Shown here: piece by piece, positions 33,838 through 40,960 of the stretch
How positions within the stretch are numbered: position 1 is the stretch's first letter
Layout of the letters: each line of letters opens with the position of its first letter
Origin: Paenibacillus arenilitoris
GTDB lineage: Bacteria > Bacillota > Bacilli > Paenibacillales > Paenibacillaceae
Length of the DNA stretch: 64,000 nucleotides
Direction of reading: 5' to 3'
Assembly (NCBI RefSeq): GCF_014705655.1
Contig: NZ_JACXIY010000033.1
Span: 30,385-94,384 of the forward strand
Notes under the pieces: model-generated
Database searches by the model: none
What the model was told of the DNA's origin: nothing
The model's input: only the letters and a program-made list of their open reading frames with translations
Made by a program: the position numbers and the translations under genes

Positions 33838-34833
33838 CTATTCCTCTATTTTTTGAACGGAGTCCCGCACGACGAGCTGCGTCGGGAATTTATAGTAGCG
33901 CTCGACCGCCTTGCCCTCCAGCGCTTGGAACAACAAATGGGCGGCCAAGGCGCCGCGCTCGTATTTCGGCTGCATGATCGTCGTAAGGGCCGGCCGGACA
34001 TACCTGGCGAGCTCGATATCGTCGAAGCCGATGACCGAGACGTCCGCCGGCACGTCGATGCCGTGCTCCTTGAACGCCTTCAGTCCGCCGATGGCCATTT
34101 CGTCGTTGGCGTACATGACGCCGGTCGGCAGATTGCCCTGCGCGATCAGCATCTTCGTCATGCTGTAGCCGTTGTCCCGGTTGAAATAACCGAATTGGTG
34201 CAGCTGTCCCCTCTCCTCCAGGCCATGCTTCCGCAGCGCGTTCTTGTAGCCCTCCACCCGCTTGAAATCAAGGCGGTCGAGCGCCTTTCCTCCGATATAG
34301 GCAATGTCGCGGTGTCCCTGTTCGATCAAGTATTCCGCCGCCATGAAGCAGCCTTCCTCGTTATCGACCTCGATGCTGACGACGTAATCGTTGTCCGCCG
34401 TCCGGTCGAGCAGGATGATCGGAAATCCTTTTCTGGCGGATTGGTTCAGAATGTCCTCCCCGATGTTGTAGGCGAGCACGATGGCGCCGTCGACTCTCTT
34501 TTCCGTCAAAAACTTAACCGCGGTGGACATCTCCTCGCCGATCGAGCTGCAAGCCAAGAGGTCGTACCCTTTGGACAGCGCGACTTCCTGAATGCCCTTC
34601 ACGAGCTCCGAGTAATGCGGGCCGGACAAATCCGTCACGATCAGCGCGATCGTGCGCGTGCTGGTCTTTTTCAAATCGGAAGCGATCCCGTTCTTCTGGT
34701 AATTCAATTGACGGGCGGCGTCCAAAATTTTCCGTTTCGTCTCCTTGCTTACTTTTTCGTTGTTATTCAAGGCGTACGATACCGTCGATATCGATACGCC
34801 CGCCATTCTAGCGACATCCTTAATCGTAGCCAT
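33838..34833 (-). CDS. LacI family transcriptional regulator (copy 2)
   Basis: A 331-residue LacI/GalR protein with MATIKDVARMAGVSISTVSY at the N-terminus and the same sensor-domain layout as its neighbour (MYANDEMAIGGLKAFKEHGI, FDDIELARYVRPALTTIMQP). The two genes are an evident tandem duplication: the DNA-binding domains are near-identical, while the ligand-binding domains differ at scattered sites (for example DRTADNDYV here against DRVLDSEYV in copy 1). That suggests two related effectors or a dimer series. It lies downstream of the sugar-transport genes and upstream of copy 1. Confidence 0.9.
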   Translation of the reverse strand: MATIKDVARMAGVSISTVSYALNNNEKVSKETKRKILDAARQLNYQKNGIASDLKKTSTRTIALIVTDLSGPHYSELVKGIQEVALSKGYDLLACSSIGEEMSTAVKFLTEKRVDGAIVLAYNIGEDILNQSARKGFPIILLDRTADNDYVVSIEVDNEEGCFMAAEYLIEQGHRDIAYIGGKALDRLDFKRVEGYKNALRKHGLEERGQLHQFGYFNRDNGYSMTKMLIAQGNLPTGVMYANDEMAIGGLKAFKEHGIDVPADVSVIGFDDIELARYVRPALTTIMQPKYERGALAAHLLFQALEGKAVERYYKFPTQLVVRDSVQKIEE

Positions 34834-34919
34834 TCGCGTCTTGTCTCCCCCTGCTTCTAGCGGAATTTTCGTTCGTGGCGCAACAGATTCGAGGGGAAAT
34901 CCTCACGTAGCCCGTTACT

Positions 34920-34953
34920 CGCCAGGGGAGCTATATCCATAGCTCCCCTGGCG
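34920..34953 (-). terminator. Strong hairpin after the solute-binding protein gene
   Basis: Perfect 15-bp stem, CGCCAGGGGAGCTAT with ATAGCTCCCCTGGCG, and a 4-nt loop, 11 bp beyond the stop codon. No T run follows on the minus strand, so it may protect the abundant mRNA end and only attenuate entry into the regulator genes. Confidence 0.6.
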
Positions 34954-34963
34954 TTACACCCTA

Positions 34964-36541
34964 TTAATTGGCCGTCGATTCGAAGCCTGCAAGCTGCGCT
35001 TCCACTTCCGCGATCACTTTGTCGATACCGGCCGCTTCCAGCTGCTTCCGGTAATCGGCTACCGCTTCCTTCGGATCCTTGCTCGTCTTGCCGAGCATCA
35101 GCTGCATGCCCAGCTGCTGATTGACGTTGGAGATCGCGGCGATTTCGGTCGTCACGTTTTTGGAATCGAAGCTGAAGCCCATGTACGGATCGTTGATGGC
35201 CACCTTGTCCCATTCCGCGTACAGCGTATTGCGGACCGGGTTCTCGGTATCCATGAGCAGGTTGTACTTGTCGTTGCGGAGCGACCATGCCGCGAAGCCG
35301 CCGCCGTCGACTTTGTCGTCGAAGCCCGGAGGCGTCTTCTTCACGCCGTCCTCAATTACGTACTGACGTCCCTCGATGCCGTATTGAATAAGGTTATAGT
35401 ATTCCGGATCGGTCATGAATTTCTCGATCGCCATGAGCGCGCGCTCCGGATTCTCGGAATTGGAGCTGATGACGGTGGAGTTCTCGACGCCCATCTTGCG
35501 CTTGATCTTGCCGCTCTCTTCCGCGAACGTGTAGAAGTAAGGGTCGGATTCCGGCTGCGCCTTCATGTCCGTTCCGTATTTGCCGATCCAGTCCTGCGCG
35601 TGCGTCAGATAAGCTGCCGAGTTGGCCGCCCGCATATTCGTTCCCGCGTCGACCTGGGACGAGAGGATATCCTTCGGCCAGTAGCCTTTGTCCGCCCACT
35701 CGCGCATCTTCACGGCCCAGTCTTCGAACTCCTGCGTGAAGGCCGGGTGGAACACCTTCTTGTAATCCTCCTTGCTCTCCGTCACGAGGTTAAGCTCCGT
35801 GAGCGCGATGCCCGGCGCGTTCAGCCATTGGTCCGTCGTGTCGACCAGCATTCTGTACATGTTGAAGGCGTCGTTCGCATTGCCGTTGATCGGCGGGTAC
35901 GATTCGTTCGCAAGCACGTTATCCATGTACTTTTCCATATCCTCGATCGAGTCGATATTCTCCATGCCGTACTTCTTCAGAAGATCGGAACGGTAAGCGA
36001 AACCGGTTGGCGTGTATTCGCTGTACAAGGACGGCACGCCGTAAATTTTGCCGTTGAACTTGGAGCCGGCCCACGTTTCTTCGGGAATGGCCGCTTTCAG
36101 GGTAGGCGCGACCTTGTCCAGCATGTCCGTAATATCGACGAGCGCGTCTTGGCCGGCCAGCGTGAAGTAGGATACGGCGGCGCCCGGGGATGCATGGGAC
36201 ATGTCGAACTTCTCGCCGGAGGCGAACAGCAGCGGATACTTGGTCGCGATGTCCGGCCAGTCGATGTACTTGACCTCGAGCGTGGCGTTGATGTCGCGCT
36301 TCAGCAATTTGTTGATTTCCGCCAAAATATCTTTGTTGGCGATCCCTTCGGAGCCCCACAGGTAATAAACCAGCTTGACCTCTTTGGAAATGTCTACGCC
36401 GTTCGCGTTCGTCGCCTGTTCGTTCGTATTCCCCGCCGGATCGTTAGCGGGAGCGTTCTCCTCCTTCGACGCGCAGCCGGCCAGTAAGCCGGTCAGCATG
36501 GTAGCGGACAGCAAGAGCGGAAAAATCTTTTTCCCTTTCAT
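34964..36541 (-). CDS. Extracellular sugar-binding lipoprotein of an ABC transporter (LplA/YtcQ type)
   Basis: A 525-residue solute-binding protein with a lipobox (LLAGCASKEE, Cys near residue 24) and the large family-1 fold typical of LplA/YtcQ proteins that bind oligosaccharides. Signature stretches include GVPSLYSEYTPTGFAYRSDLLKK (read in parts) and GYWPKDILSSQVDAG. The ATG at 36541 has GGGAGG 7 bp ahead; the open frame continues upstream without an SD. It follows the two permease genes after 69 bp. No ATPase gene is present, as in related systems that share a general ATPase (MsmX-like). Confidence 0.92.
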   Translation of the reverse strand: MKGKKIFPLLLSATMLTGLLAGCASKEENAPANDPAGNTNEQATNANGVDISKEVKLVYYLWGSEGIANKDILAEINKLLKRDINATLEVKYIDWPDIATKYPLLFASGEKFDMSHASPGAAVSYFTLAGQDALVDITDMLDKVAPTLKAAIPEETWAGSKFNGKIYGVPSLYSEYTPTGFAYRSDLLKKYGMENIDSIEDMEKYMDNVLANESYPPINGNANDAFNMYRMLVDTTDQWLNAPGIALTELNLVTESKEDYKKVFHPAFTQEFEDWAVKMREWADKGYWPKDILSSQVDAGTNMRAANSAAYLTHAQDWIGKYGTDMKAQPESDPYFYTFAEESGKIKRKMGVENSTVISSNSENPERALMAIEKFMTDPEYYNLIQYGIEGRQYVIEDGVKKTPPGFDDKVDGGGFAAWSLRNDKYNLLMDTENPVRNTLYAEWDKVAINDPYMGFSFDSKNVTTEIAAISNVNQQLGMQLMLGKTSKDPKEAVADYRKQLEAAGIDKVIAEVEAQLAGFESTAN

Positions 36542-36610
36542 CGTATTGCCTCCCTTTTTTCTCGTTACGATTTTTGCATTTATAATAAACGCCTTCGGTG
36601 AGGGCATTTA

Positions 36611-37510
36611 TTAACCTTTGACCGCGCCGATCGTAAGACCGGATACGAAGTAGCGCTGGGCGAACGGGTACAGCAGAATGATCGGTCCCGTAGCGAGCAC
36701 GGCGGTCGCCATCTTGATGGACTGCGTCGGCAGCTCGGCCGTATCGATGACGACGCCCTGGTTAATGAGCGCCTGGATGTTGGTCTGGTTGATCATGCGC
36801 TGCAGGAAGTACTGCAGCGGGAATTTGTCGGGCGTCTGGATGTAGAGCATGCCGTTATACCATTCGTTCCAGAAGCCCAGCGCCGAGAACAGGCCGACCG
36901 TGGCCAGCGACGGGATGGCGAGCGGAATGAAGACCTGCCAGTAGATGCGGAAGTCGTCCGCGCCGTCGATCGTCGCCGACTCGTACAAGGAGTCGGGTAT
37001 CGCTTTCATGAAGTTGCGCATCAGGAAGATCGACCACGCGCCGACGACGCCCGGAAGGATCATGGCGAACAAGCTGTCCTTCAGATGCAGGTATTTGACC
37101 ATCAGGATATAGCTCGGAATCAAGCCCCCGGCAAACAGCGTCGTGAAATAGATCATGAACGAAAAGAAGTTGCGGTACTTGAAGTCCTTCCGGTTCAGGA
37201 CGAAGCCGGCCATCGACATCATGAACAGCCCGAGCGCGGTGCCGATTACCGTGATGAAAATGGTGACGCCGTACGCTTTTGCCAGAGCGGACGAATTATT
37301 GATCAGCATCTCGTAGGCTTTGGCGGAGAACTCGCTCGGAATGAGCTTGTAGCCCTCGCGGATAATTTCCTGCTCGTTCATGAAGGAGGAGGAGATCATC
37401 AGGACGAACGGGAACAAGCAGGCCAGCGCGAAGGCGGTGATGCACAAGTAGCTGACACCTTTGATCGCGAACGTGCCGACGTCCCATTTTTCTTTTTTCG
37501 TGTTTGTCAT
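36611..37510 (-). CDS. ABC sugar permease (LplC/YtcP type)
   Basis: A 299-residue inner-membrane permease with six helices and the EAA loop YESATIDGADDFRIYWQVFIPLAIP that contacts the ATPase. The C-terminus VSGLTIGAVKG is the standard ending of LplC/YtcP proteins. The ATG at 37510 follows GGGGGTGG; five upstream in-frame codons are ignored. It lies 19 bp after the first permease gene. Confidence 0.93.
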   Translation of the reverse strand: MTNTKKEKWDVGTFAIKGVSYLCITAFALACLFPFVLMISSSFMNEQEIIREGYKLIPSEFSAKAYEMLINNSSALAKAYGVTIFITVIGTALGLFMMSMAGFVLNRKDFKYRNFFSFMIYFTTLFAGGLIPSYILMVKYLHLKDSLFAMILPGVVGAWSIFLMRNFMKAIPDSLYESATIDGADDFRIYWQVFIPLAIPSLATVGLFSALGFWNEWYNGMLYIQTPDKFPLQYFLQRMINQTNIQALINQGVVIDTAELPTQSIKMATAVLATGPIILLYPFAQRYFVSGLTIGAVKG

Positions 37511-37529
37511 ATTTTCCACCCCCACAGGA

Positions 37530-38474
37530 TTAGAACAGCGCGCTGTCCGGTTCGATCTTCCGAACGATGAGGTTGACCGTCAGCACGAGCAGCAAGCCGA
37601 ACACGGACTGGTAGAAGCCGACCGCCGCCCCCATTGAGAAGTTGAACTGCCCGACCAGGCTGCGGAAGACATACGTATCGATAATGTCCGTTTGCGGATA
37701 GAGCACCGAGTTGGTCCCGATCAAGTTGTAGAACAGGTCGAACGAGCCCTTCAGAATGCCGCCGAGACCGAACAGCAGCAGCAGAATGAACGTCGGCTTG
37801 AGCATCGGCAGCGTCATGTAGCGGATTCGTTGCCACCTGCTCGCGCCGTCGATGTACGCCGCTTCGTACAGGTCGCTGTTGATGCCGGTAATGGCCGCCA
37901 GGTAGACGATCATGCCGTAGCCGGTCGCGCTCCAAATTTTGAAAGCGACGATGATGTACTTCCAGATGCCCGGGTCCGAATAGAACTCGTAACGTTCCAT
38001 GCCCATGTTTACCAGCATCGTATTGATGAAGCCGGAGTTGAAGTTGAACATGTTGTAGGCGAATACGCCGACGATGACCATGGATATGAAATGCGGCAGC
38101 AGGAGAACGGATTGGCTGATCTTCTTGAACCATTTGCCGGAAATCTCCGCGAGCATAATGGCGAATACGATTTGAATGACGTTCCCGAGCGCGAGGAACA
38201 CGAAATTGTAGAGCAGCGTATTTTTGGTGATGTTCCAAAGGTCGCCCGTTTTGACCAAAAATTCGAAATTTTCCAAACCGAGAAATTCGCTTCCGAAGAT
38301 GCCCTTGCTAATATTGAAATCCACAAACGCCACGTATGCCCCGGGCATGACAAGATAGTGAAAGACAATAAAGTAAAGAATGACGGGTGAAAGCATCAGA
38401 AACAAAATTTTGTTCTTCACGAGCTCCCGCGCAATATTCCCGCCGCGCTGCTTCAGTCTTGTTTTGACATACAT
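37530..38474 (-). CDS. ABC sugar permease (LplB/YteP type)
   Basis: A 314-residue permease with six helices. The EAA-type loop is YEAAYIDGASRWQRIRYMTLP, and the family start motif FHYLVMPGAYVAFVDFNISKGI is present. It is the first gene of the permease-permease-binding protein unit. Upstream lie two GAAACGTTTC operators (38583 and 38716) and a long hairpin, so this operon is the likely main target of the LacI pair. Confidence 0.93.
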   Translation of the reverse strand: MYVKTRLKQRGGNIARELVKNKILFLMLSPVILYFIVFHYLVMPGAYVAFVDFNISKGIFGSEFLGLENFEFLVKTGDLWNITKNTLLYNFVFLALGNVIQIVFAIMLAEISGKWFKKISQSVLLLPHFISMVIVGVFAYNMFNFNSGFINTMLVNMGMERYEFYSDPGIWKYIIVAFKIWSATGYGMIVYLAAITGINSDLYEAAYIDGASRWQRIRYMTLPMLKPTFILLLLFGLGGILKGSFDLFYNLIGTNSVLYPQTDIIDTYVFRSLVGQFNFSMGAAVGFYQSVFGLLLVLTVNLIVRKIEPDSALF

Positions 38475-38582
38475 TTAGCCCAACTCCCGTTTGCGATTCT
38501 TTTTGATTCGATTGTTGAACACGCTTTCATTTCTTCACAACATCCCCTGCGCAATAATCGGCCGTGGCATTCGACAAAATTT

Positions 38583-38592
38583 GAAACGTTTC
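38583..38592. promoter_or_regulatory. Operator GAAACGTTTC, site 1
   Basis: Perfect 10-bp palindrome about 110 bp ahead of the permease operon. LacI-type centre (CG). Confidence 0.65.
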
Positions 38593-38604
38593 GATTTTTG
38601 GGAT

Positions 38605-38653
38605 GAAGATAATCATTGCTATTCACGAAAACCGTGAGGCAATGATCATCTTC
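38605..38653. other. Long imperfect hairpin between two operators
   Basis: Arms GAAGATAATCATTGC and GCAATGATCATCTTC (14 of 15 pairs) enclose an inner CACG/CGTG helix. No T run follows on either strand, so it is not an ordinary terminator. Confidence 0.6.
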
Positions 38654-38715
38654 CGTTAGAATATTGGCATATCCAGGGGAGTAAGCCCTTTCATTAATTG
38701 AAACTCATTTCTTTC

Positions 38716-38725
38716 GAAACGTTTC
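38716..38725. promoter_or_regulatory. Operator GAAACGTTTC, site 2
   Basis: Palindrome extended to CGAAACGTTTCG (38715-38726), between the EEP gene and the permease operon. Confidence 0.65.
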
Positions 38726-38796
38726 GTTTTCTACTCAAACTTTACTACATCGCCACCGCGAAAGCAATAGCTTTTTTTATGGCAAAATCGTATCCG

Positions 38797-39597
38797 TTAC
38801 CCTTTGATTCGGACGACGGCCGTTACCGGATAATGATCGGACGGATACCGGCCATCCACGGAGTCCGTAACGATTCGCGTTTGTTCGATCGCCACGTCCG
38901 GCGTCGCGAAAATATAATCGATCGGCTCGCCTTCCGCGCCGCCCTTGAAATCGTGATAGGTCGCGCCCGGACGGACGGCAGACGCGGCATACGCATCCGC
39001 AAGTCGCGCGCTTCGGCCGCCCAGCTCCGCCTGGCCGCGCAGAAACCGGATCACCGCATTGTCCGGCTCGGCGTTCAAATCGCCCATAAGCAAGGCGGAT
39101 ACGCCCTTGCGTTCGCCCAGCTCCCGCATTTTGTCCCAGATCAGCAATATCCCTTCTTCCCGCGCGCGCTGCCCGAGGTGGTCCAAGTGGGTGTTGAAGA
39201 CGAGCCAGCCCGGATGAGCCAGGCCGACGCACCTGAAATGCGCCCACGTGCAAATGCGCGGAAGGCTGCTGTCCCAGCTTACGCTGCCGGCCGTCTCGGG
39301 CTGCTCGGACAGCCAGAACTGCCCCTCCTCCTCGATGGCAAGCAGACGGGTATCGTAAAAAATAGCGCAATATTCATCAGCTCCGCCGTCGCCTCTTCCT
39401 TGTCCGACGTACTCGTAATGGCCCAAATGCCCCTTCAGCACGTCCAGCATCGGGCGGGAGCCTTCCTGGGTGCCGACGATGACCGGCGCGAATCGCTCGA
39501 TCGTCTCGGCGACGCGAACGGAGCGCCGGTCCCACGAATCCTCGGATTTGGTGCCGGAATCGATCCGCAGGTTGAATGTCATGATTGGCAGCTTCAC
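38797..39597 (-). CDS. Endonuclease/exonuclease/phosphatase (EEP) family protein
   Basis: A 266-residue protein of the DNase I-like phosphoesterase fold with the expected catalytic set: MTFNLRID near the start, GTQEG (metal-binding Glu), NTHLDHLGQRAREE, MGDLNAEPDN and the C-terminal SDHYPV His. There is no signal peptide. The GTG at 39597 is 9 bp after GAGAGG; an ATG three codons upstream touches that SD. Proteins of this type are often found in sugar-use loci with unknown phosphoester substrates. It has its own GAAACGTTTC operator upstream. Confidence 0.87.
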   Translation of the reverse strand: MKLPIMTFNLRIDSGTKSEDSWDRRSVRVAETIERFAPVIVGTQEGSRPMLDVLKGHLGHYEYVGQGRGDGGADEYCAIFYDTRLLAIEEEGQFWLSEQPETAGSVSWDSSLPRICTWAHFRCVGLAHPGWLVFNTHLDHLGQRAREEGILLIWDKMRELGERKGVSALLMGDLNAEPDNAVIRFLRGQAELGGRSARLADAYAASAVRPGATYHDFKGGAEGEPIDYIFATPDVAIEQTRIVTDSVDGRYPSDHYPVTAVVRIKG

Positions 39598-39643
39598 GGT
39601 AATCATCCTCTCTTCATTGGAATGAGAGCGTTGCAATTGATTC

Positions 39644-39653
39644 GAAACGTTTC
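39644..39653. promoter_or_regulatory. Operator GAAACGTTTC, site 3
   Basis: Palindrome CGAAACGTTTCG (39643-39654), 46 bp before the EEP start codon. Confidence 0.68.
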
Positions 39654-39708
39654 GTAGATCAACTAAAATATACTACTATAGTGATTTATTGTAAACCCTT
39701 TCTTTCGG

Positions 39709-40542
39709 TTATTTTGCGGCGCGATAGACGAGCGGATTCAGATGGCTTGCCGCAAGCTCGCCCGGCTTGACGCCCGGCAGCCAGCCGGCCAAGTCGGCCT
39801 TCCGCGCGTTGCTGTCCGGTTCCGCGGCCTTTAAGCCGTCCGCATAATAAATAATCGTCATAACCTCTCTCATCCGATCCGTCGGATTGCCGGGCGCGCT
39901 GTGAAGCGTCCATCCCGCATGGAAGGTCGCGTCTCCCGCGGCCATCGCCCCGTATGTCGTTTGCCCGAAGCCCTTGGCCTCGATATACTGCCTCAGCGTC
40001 CGGTGCGACTCGTCGGAAATGACCAGCTTGTTGATGTAGCCCGCCTCATGAGAACCGGAAGCGAAGGTCATGGAGCCCATCTCTTCCGTAACCGGTACGA
40101 TCGGCATCCACATCGTAATCGTTTTGTCCGAATCGAACGGCCAGTAGATTTGATCCTGATGCCAAGGCGTGTGCCCGCCGCCCGGTTCCTTGAACAGCGC
40201 CTGGTCGTGATAGATCCTAACGCCCTCGACCCCCATCAGCTCCGCGGCGACCTTGGCGAATCGGCGAGCCATGACGAACCGGCGGACAATCTCGCTTTTC
40301 TCCCAAACGTTCCCGATTTGAATAAACGCTTTGCCGTACGTATCGCGCTCGTGGATCGGCTTCCGATGATAGTTAAGCTCCTTCACGATCGTTCGGATCG
40401 CATCCCCGTACACGGCGATTTCCGCAGGTGAAGCCAGTCCCCTCAAACCAATATGGCCGTTCGCCCGGTAGTCGCGAATTTGCTCGTCGCCCAGCGCATA
40501 ATCGGCATCCATCGATGGCAAGTGCTCCGGTTGTTGACTCAT
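39709..40542 (-). CDS. Phytanoyl-CoA dioxygenase (PhyH) family oxygenase
   Basis: A 277-residue Fe(II)/2-oxoglutarate-type oxygenase with the metal triad His128-x-Asp130 (HTPWHQDQIYWP) and distal His214 (WTLHSAPGN), followed by an Arg that could bind 2-oxoglutarate (DRMREVMT). Bacterial PhyH proteins hydroxylate varied small molecules; the substrate here is unknown, and the sugar-transport context suggests a carbohydrate or a natural-product conjugate. The SD GGGAGG precedes the ATG. Two operators lie upstream (40754 and 40801). Confidence 0.88.
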   Translation of the reverse strand: MSQQPEHLPSMDADYALGDEQIRDYRANGHIGLRGLASPAEIAVYGDAIRTIVKELNYHRKPIHERDTYGKAFIQIGNVWEKSEIVRRFVMARRFAKVAAELMGVEGVRIYHDQALFKEPGGGHTPWHQDQIYWPFDSDKTITMWMPIVPVTEEMGSMTFASGSHEAGYINKLVISDESHRTLRQYIEAKGFGQTTYGAMAAGDATFHAGWTLHSAPGNPTDRMREVMTIIYYADGLKAAEPDSNARKADLAGWLPGVKPGELAASHLNPLVYRAAK

Positions 40543-40753
40543 CGCTCTAATTCCTCCCTATGAATTTCAATGGTATTCGAATGCTCGCCAAGTCTCTGCT
40601 CCAGCTCTTGCCCCGAATAAAATATCCGCCCCGGCGATACCGGTTCGGCCATGCTTCCGCGTTGGCGGCGTGACCGTTAATGACGATGCGGCCGGACGCC
40701 CGTACGAGACGGTAATCCTTGGCATCGACTAAGTTTCGGAGCCCGATGAGGTT

Positions 40754-40763
40754 GAAACGTTTC
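40754..40763. promoter_or_regulatory. Operator GAAACGTTTC, site 4
   Basis: Perfect palindrome about 210 bp ahead of the PhyH gene. Confidence 0.62.
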
Positions 40764-40800
40764 GATCTCACTTAAAAAAAGGGTGAAGCCAACAACGGTC

Positions 40801-40810
40801 GAAACGTTTC
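40801..40810. promoter_or_regulatory. Operator GAAACGTTTC, site 5
   Basis: Perfect palindrome 47 bp from site 4 (centre to centre), a distance that would allow two bound dimers to interact. Confidence 0.62.
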
Positions 40811-40902
40811 TATATAGTGCCGATTATACGCCATGATGTAAGCGATTGCAATTCAAATATGCGAAAAATGCGCCGCTATCCGCACGCGTGTTGGCACGCG
40901 GT

Positions 40903-40947
40903 CGCAATAATAAGGAGGAGCCGGCCCTCGTGCCGCTCCTCCTTATT
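40903..40947 (-). terminator. Hairpin terminator after the anti-sigma gene
   Basis: AATAAGGAGGAGC pairs perfectly with GCTCCTCCTTATT, ending in a short T-containing run on the minus strand. Confidence 0.75.
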
Positions 40948-40960
40948 TCTCCGCCCCGCC

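Larger units (their letters stand above)
38475..38796 (-). other. Control region of the ABC operon
   Basis: About 320 bp without a gene, holding two GAAACGTTTC operators (38583 and 38716) separated by a 49-bp imperfect hairpin (38605-38653). An SD (GGGAGTTGGG region) precedes the permease start. Confidence 0.6.
40543..40960. other. Control region of the PhyH gene
   Basis: About 420 bp. An open minus-strand frame at 40547-40771 has no SD and reads through an operator; its part LVDAKDYRLVRASGRIVING looks protein-like, so it may be a gene remnant. The rest holds two operators and, at 40903-40947, the terminator of the anti-sigma gene. Confidence 0.4.

Noticed and set aside
40547..40771. 74-codon open frame upstream of the PhyH gene
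   Set aside because: No SD, it reads through an operator palindrome and lies in a promoter region; kept only as a possible gene remnant.
38583..40810. CcpA (cre) sites
   Set aside because: GAAACGTTTC has its CG one base earlier than the cre pattern and is a perfect 10-bp palindrome, so a dedicated LacI-type regulator fits better.
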